Positions 8,816 through 12,500 of a DNA stretch of 12,500 bases are shown one piece after another. Positions within the stretch are counted from its first letter, which is position 1. Each line of letters starts with the position of its first letter. The notes under the pieces were generated by a model that was not told the DNA's origin, searched no databases, and saw only the letters and a list, made by a program, of their open reading frames with translations. Source of the DNA: Penaeus vannamei (Eukaryota > Arthropoda > Malacostraca > Decapoda > Penaeidae); assembly GCF_042767895.1 (NCBI RefSeq), contig NC_091565.1:24738748-24751247 (forward strand), given 5' to 3'. A program made the position numbers and the translations under genes.

Positions 8816-9090
8816 CCTTTTTTTTGGGCCAAATTTTTTTCCCTTGAGGGCCGAACCCAAAAAAATTTTCCCCTTTGGCACCTAAAAAAAGGAAAATTTT
8901 GGCCTATTTTGCTTTTTTAAAAAGCCCCTTTAAATTTGGGTCAACCCCCCCTTGGGGAAAAAAAGCATTTTAAAAAACCCCTAATTATTAAAACCTTACC
9001 CAAAAAATTTTACAAAAAACCCAAAAAAACTTTAAAATCGGACCGAAAATACGTGTGCTATGCGTAAAATGTGAAGGACCTAATAATCGC
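8816..9090 (+). repeat. Family B module X, degraded
   Basis: The first part is mostly homopolymer runs. The module end is clear at AAAATCGGACCGAAAATACG near 9034. Only one X-like module seems to lie between Y copies 3 and 4, so the higher-order pattern is broken here. Confidence 0.6.
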
Positions 9091-9250
9091 GACTTTTTCC
9101 CTTTTTTTATGTTTACATTTTACAGACAAATCATGTAAAAAATTTGTTTTTATAAAACATTTATATATTGATGTTAATAGGGTTTAAATTTTTATTTGTC
9201 AAAGAATAATTTTCCCAAAATGGATCCTTTGAAAAGGTTCCACTTTTTTC
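9091..9250 (+). repeat. Family B module Y, copy 4 (diverged)
   Basis: TTTATGTTTACATTTTACAG and ACAAATCATGTAAAAAATTT near 9135, then TTTATTTGTCAAAGAATAAT near 9190. The GGAGGGGTACC landmark is lost. Confidence 0.7.
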
Positions 9251-9415
9251 GGGAAATTTTTCCGAAGGTGATATTTTAACAACCTAAAAAAATTTTGAAA
9301 AAATATTCCCTTTTAAAAACCAATGAAATTTCAAACCCTTTTGGACTGTAATAAAAATTTTTCAGTAAAAATGGGCCATGACTTTCCCAAAAATCTTGGC
9401 CCCTCAGACTTCAGG
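9251..9415 (+). repeat. Family B module X, terminal copy
   Basis: CCGAAGGTGATATTTTAACA near 9262, AACCAATGAAATTTCAAACC near 9318 and an altered end. Beyond about 9415 no family B landmark is found. Confidence 0.65.
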
Positions 9416-9860
9416 CGGAGTGTTTTTTTTTTTCTGAAAAGGTAAAAGTTATTTTGTAAATTTAAATTCTACCAGTTCTTACACTTGAAAATGTGAATGT
9501 GATTTATTTTTTCATTTTTGGGTTTTGGGCTCATCCCAAAATCATCTAAGGGTTAAATAAATCTTTTTAATTTTTCATTTTCCCCTCTCATGATTCAGGA
9601 AGATATATTTTCTTCTGCTCATATTCTTTCCCAAACTACACATCTTTCAACATCTTTTTTCCTTTTTGGTGATTTAATTGGTTATTTAGGTCAAGTTAGT
9701 CAATTTAAAGAATATCAAACCATTAAAGGACCTTCAGAATCCAGAAATTTTTTGTCTAAAAAATAGGTTAACTTTAAAAAAAAGTAAAAATTTCTTGTAA
9801 TATTTTTTTTTAAATATGCATGCATGAATACCTTATATATCTTTTTCTATCTATCTTTTT
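9416..9860. other. AT-rich unique-looking sequence, no gene
   Basis: Both strands were read for coding frames, repeats of families A and B, and structured RNA. Nothing supportable was seen. The complexity is higher than in the arrays, so it may be ordinary intergenic or intronic DNA. Confidence 0.5.
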
Positions 9861-9867
9861 ATTATAT

Positions 9868-9901
<34 letters not shown>
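9861..9901. repeat. (TA)n microsatellite
   Basis: Imperfect alternating TA of about 40 bp, followed by a C-rich ATTCCCCCACCCCC segment. It is self-complementary. Confidence 0.9.
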
Positions 9902-10309
9902 TCCCCCACCCCCAAAAAGTTTGGTTTTATTTCACAATACACAGATTCCTTTTTTTTTTCCAATAGTTTTTTAAAGGACTTTGAAAGAAGTCTTTATTTT
10001 TTAAATCAGTATAATTGAGTATACTGAAAATATTTCCCACTACCCCCCCTTCCCTCTGCTATTGGGTTAAGTTGGTTTTTTTTTCAGGTATATAGGGATT
10101 AGAAATTATTTTACTATTATAGATATATAGATAAAAATTTTGAACCCCCAGAACCACAATCTGCACATTATTAGCACTAAAAAAAATTCTAGACACACTC
10201 ATTGGGACCCTTCCCCCGCCTTCCTCTGCCTGGCCATACGGCTTTCTTTTTGTCCAAAAGGTTTAAAAAACAAAGGAAAAAGATATATTTTCACCATTTC
10301 CAGTTACGG
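9902..10309. other. No recognisable gene
   Basis: Mixed sequence with C-rich patches near 9902 and 10041. Two overlapping 60-residue open frames on the plus strand (10140-10390) are too short and unfamiliar to call as genes. A TTTTTTTTCAGGT at about 10078-10090 resembles a splice acceptor, but no exon follows that I can defend. Confidence 0.45.
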
Positions 10310-10376
10310 CCAAACTGTGTGAATCTGGGAATCTTTCGGCTGGGGTCCACGGGCCAGAGGGGCCGACACAGTTTGG
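10310..10376. repeat. Nested inverted repeat (possible stem-loop)
   Basis: CCAAACTGTGT at 10310-10320 is perfectly complementary to ACACAGTTTGG at 10366-10376. Inside it, TCGGC at 10336-10340 can pair with GCCGA at 10362-10366, sharing one base with the outer arm. Together they could form a stem with a one-sided bulge and a GC-rich apical loop. An AATAAA follows at about 10389. The function is unknown. Confidence 0.55.
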
Positions 10377-10510
10377 ATAAACTTCCTTAATAAAGATCAT
10401 TTTTTTTTGTTTTATTGAGCATTGAGTTATTCCTTTTGTAATATCGAAACATGAAAATCCCCCATTTTCTTGGAAAAAGAAAGTGAAAACACTTAGGTCA
10501 TTAGATGAGG
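10377..10510. other. Short spacer, no gene
   Basis: A/T-rich spacer between the inverted repeat and the retrotransposon tail. Nothing supportable was seen. Confidence 0.4.
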
Positions 10511-10526
10511 CATTATCATCATCATC
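10511..10526 (-). repeat. 3' tail repeat (GAT)n of the retrotransposon
   Basis: The plus strand reads CATTATCATCATCATC, which is GATGATGATGATAATG on the element strand. RTE-type non-LTR elements commonly end in short tandem repeats rather than poly-A. The position directly after the C-terminal remnant suits a 3' end. Confidence 0.6.
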
Positions 10527-11800
10527 GTGGAGCTAACGCCGATGGGGGGGCATAGCCCCCTTTACCCTTTTTTTGTACCTGCAAAGGGGCGCTCATAAAC
10601 CCCCGGCAGGGGCCGGCCGATCTTATGAAGAATTTATCAATCTCTCAACCAAAACTTCCTAGGGCGTCCCCGGTCGCCTCCACCCGGGTTCCTGAACAGA
10701 GACAACCCGGTGGGCAGGGTCATCTGGGGAAGCGCCCGGAGCCAAAAGCCTGAGTTGGCGATCACGGAGTGCAGGTAATAGTTCCTTTGCCATTTCATGG
10801 TGCAACCGTTGGTTTTTTTAAAATGGTCCCCCCAAAAATACCCCCTGATCCAGCACAAGGATCTTCAAAAGGAATAAAACGTGACAACAAGGTGGGGTAA
10901 TGTCTAGATTTCACTATCATATAACAAAACTGGGGTTATCAGGGGCCCTTTAAGACGCATAGCGTAGTCCTGCCGGTCGGCTTCCTATCTTGTCAAGAGA
11001 GTCCATGACCCCCCTGCCAGGGGAATCTGTCTCAGTTCCCGGCTGCAGCCCAAATTATGAACTACACATTGGTTTTTAAAACTTTTTGTGACTTTGATGT
11101 TCTTGCTGCAAGAGACCCATGAACGGGGTTTTCCTGCAAATTCTCATTCCCGGGTCTTGGTCTTGGTCCCGGAGCCCCGAAAGGGTTTTCTTCTTAAAAA
11201 ACATCAAGAAACCCCCCTAAGGTTCCAAGCTGATAGAATACAACATCATCAGCAAAGTCAAGGTGGTAACTTTTAATATTGCCCAGAGTTTCTCCAAAAA
11301 TTTTAAAAAGACCTGCCAGTATCCCGTCCATGCAAGTGTTTAAAGTGTTGGTCAAGGACACAGCCTTGAACAAGCAGGAAAAAGGTTACAGGCCCCCCCC
11401 ACACTTTAAAACTTTCAGTCCAGTTTCAGACTTGCTATTGTTCAAATCCCTTTGGAATTTCTCATTTCAAAATCTCCCCGGATTCCCAATGCACTGTATC
11501 GAATTTTCGTGAGGTAATGAGGTGCAGCCCAGCCCCCTAAATTTTCTCAATGACTCTAAATACAAGATACAGTCTATTATGGACTTAACAGGAGAAAACC
11601 AGATCGTTCCAGCCCCTGATTTCCCCTAAAATCCCTATCGTCTCAAAGTGAGCAAAACCCTTTCCGGAAAGAGCAGGGGGATCCTCGGGAGTTGCTGCAC
11701 CCATTCTTTTCCAGAGAGGGGTGACCACACTTTAACAGGTCAAGGGGAAAGGCCACCACCAGATGGGAGCCCTGGGCAGCATCAACCCAAACACCTGTTT
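10511..11800 (-). pseudogene. 5'-truncated non-LTR (RTE-like) reverse transcriptase relic
   Basis: On the minus strand, fragments of a LINE reverse transcriptase appear in the right order but in shifting frames. They are: NSRG (11682-11693), KGFAH (11648-11662), KSIIDCIL (11563-11586), FDTVH (11489-11503), SETGLKVLKC (11401-11430), QGCVL (11354-11368), TCMD (11326-11337), LDFADD (11245-11262), PVLLYDSEI (10907-10933) and GRPRKFWLRD (10640-10669). FDTVH corresponds to RT motif A with its catalytic Asp, QGCVL to the conserved block before the thumb-proximal motifs, and FADD to the catalytic motif C. The C-terminal PVLLY and GRPR-W blocks are usual in RTE-like elements. No endonuclease domain was found, so the 5' half is missing. 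Frames break every few dozen codons, and a stop (TAG) follows PVLLYDSEI where Trp is expected. It cannot encode an active protein as written. The clade (RTE or a close relative) is inferred from motif style. The 5' boundary is approximate. Confidence 0.85.
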
Positions 11801-12500
11801 ACCCCTTTTTCAAAATTCATTGGGTCCGCCTATACCGCCTTTTTTTTCCCCTTTTTTTTATTTTTCATTTTTCCGATTTTGATGAAATTCACAGCCTTTT
11901 TTTTTCCCCCTGCATTTCGATTTTTTTCTCCCAAAAAACGCCCAAACAGTTATTGAATTATTGAAAAAAAAAAAAGAAAAATGCTAAAAATCGCCTTTGA
12001 AAAAGCAGCACCTAGGTAAAAAAAGGGGTTCCCACTTCAGAAACGGCAAAACATTCAAATTTTTTTTGATTTTTTTCCCAAAACTACCAATAGTTACAAC
12101 TTGTTTAAGAGGTTTTTTGATTTCGACTTCATTTTTTTTGTATTTTTGAATAGGGGGCTTTGAAAAAAAGGTAAAAATTTCTTACATTGACCATTTTTCG
12201 AAGTACAAGCAAAATTCAAAACCTTTCGAATAAATTGTAGATATATTTTTTTCTACAAAAAAGCCCTATATTAATTTTGGCCCTATGTGCCCGGGGAAAC
12301 TTCCCCCCAAAGGTGGAGTTTGAAATATCGGCATTTTTAAAATTATTTTCATTTTTCCAGGCTATCTTTATATCAACAAAACAAGGTATAAGATTAGTCT
12401 TCCAACTATAATCTTCCATCATCTACCTGCATTCCGAAGTCTTGCGGACATTCCCCGTAACGGTTTTTCAAAATCTTACGATAGTGCGGAGTGGTGGGTG
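11801..12500. other. T/A- and C-run-rich sequence, no recognisable gene
   Basis: Homopolymer-rich DNA (for example 11840-11930) grading into moderately complex sequence at 12170-12500. A 68-residue frame on the minus strand (12216-12422) has no recognisable motif and no flanking support. The missing 5' half of the retrotransposon is not visible here. Confidence 0.45.

Larger units (their letters stand above)
6771..9415 (+). repeat. Family B tandem array (modules X and Y)
   Basis: Two modules recur. Module X contains GAAGGTGACTATTT, CCTAATGAG, a poly-T/ACAAGAACC segment, ATGAAAATATTGCAAA, GGCGCATTAATA, ATTATTCAGCTA and AAAATCGGACC. Module Y contains ATTATGTTTAC, ACAAATCATGTACAGAATAC, TTGTACTTGATATAAT, TATCATTTACCTATTATT, AATATTTGTCGAAAGAA and GGAGGGGTACC. 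Both modules end in a similar GAAAAGTTGACC, T run, GGGGAAT segment. The Y landmark recurs near 7590, 8136, 8680 and 9138, giving a period of about 540 bp that falls to about 460 in the last interval. I do not recognise the family. Strand is nominal. Confidence 0.85.

Noticed and set aside
10140..10390. Short plus-strand coding exon ending before AATAAA
   Set aside because: Two overlapping frames, no known motif and no credible splice context beyond a single TTTCAG. I could not choose between coding and non-coding, so it is mentioned only in the spacer entry.
11088..11956. Plus-strand open frames of 62-102 residues
   Set aside because: Mostly antisense to the minus-strand reverse transcriptase relic. 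The last one runs into homopolymer-rich sequence. No recognisable motifs.
12235..12258. Small hairpin TTGTAGA...TCTACAA
   Set aside because: A 7 bp stem with an AT-rich loop is expected by chance in sequence of this composition.
1..12500. A hidden multi-gene system (defence, biosynthetic or viral)
   Set aside because: Apart from the decayed reverse transcriptase, no protein domain could be recognised on either strand. The window is explained by two satellite-like arrays, simple repeats and intergenic sequence.

Overview
This window looks like non-coding, repeat-dominated DNA from a eukaryotic nuclear genome. I found no intact protein gene, tRNA or rRNA, and no bacterial-style operon or ribosome-binding architecture. 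Extreme simple-sequence density (ATAATG/ATGATA, AT, TTTA, CA/TG, TTTCTC) combined with a decayed non-LTR retrotransposon is compatible with an arthropod. A decapod crustacean such as a penaeid shrimp is my best guess, but it rests on remembered genome style, not on a diagnostic gene.

Region 1 (1-6045) is a tandem array, called family A here. Its unit is about 480-600 bp and combines a roughly 120-150 bp complex core with long tracts of ATAATG-type microsatellite. The first two copies (1-955) run on the minus strand and all later ones on the plus strand, with a sharp orientation switch near 955. The array is interrupted by an AT/TTTA block (1765-1889). Its last copies are shortened and partly smoothed into homopolymers. 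The many Ile/Met-rich open frames here are by-products of the microsatellite.

Region 2 (6046-6770) is a boundary of simple repeats: a (CA)n/(TG)n inverted pair, a 79-base pure-pyrimidine tract, then degenerate AT-rich sequence.

Region 3 (about 6771-9415) is an unrelated second array, family B. It is built from two modules: X (about 180-195 bp) and Y (about 160-180 bp). The clearest part has an X-X-Y order repeated every 530-545 bp. Several stretches (7000-7560, 8815-9020) are so homopolymer-rich that the consensus sequence itself is suspect.

Region 4 (9416-10510) is AT-rich sequence without a recognisable gene. It holds one TA microsatellite and one nested inverted repeat at 10310-10376.

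Region 5 (about 10511-11800) is a 5'-truncated, multiply frameshifted RTE-like reverse transcriptase on the minus strand. Several RT blocks are still readable in the correct order, and it ends in a short (GAT)n tail.

Region 6 (11801-12500) shows no recognisable feature. No genes here work together; the interest lies in array architecture, possible DNA structures, the retrotransposon relic and assembly quality.
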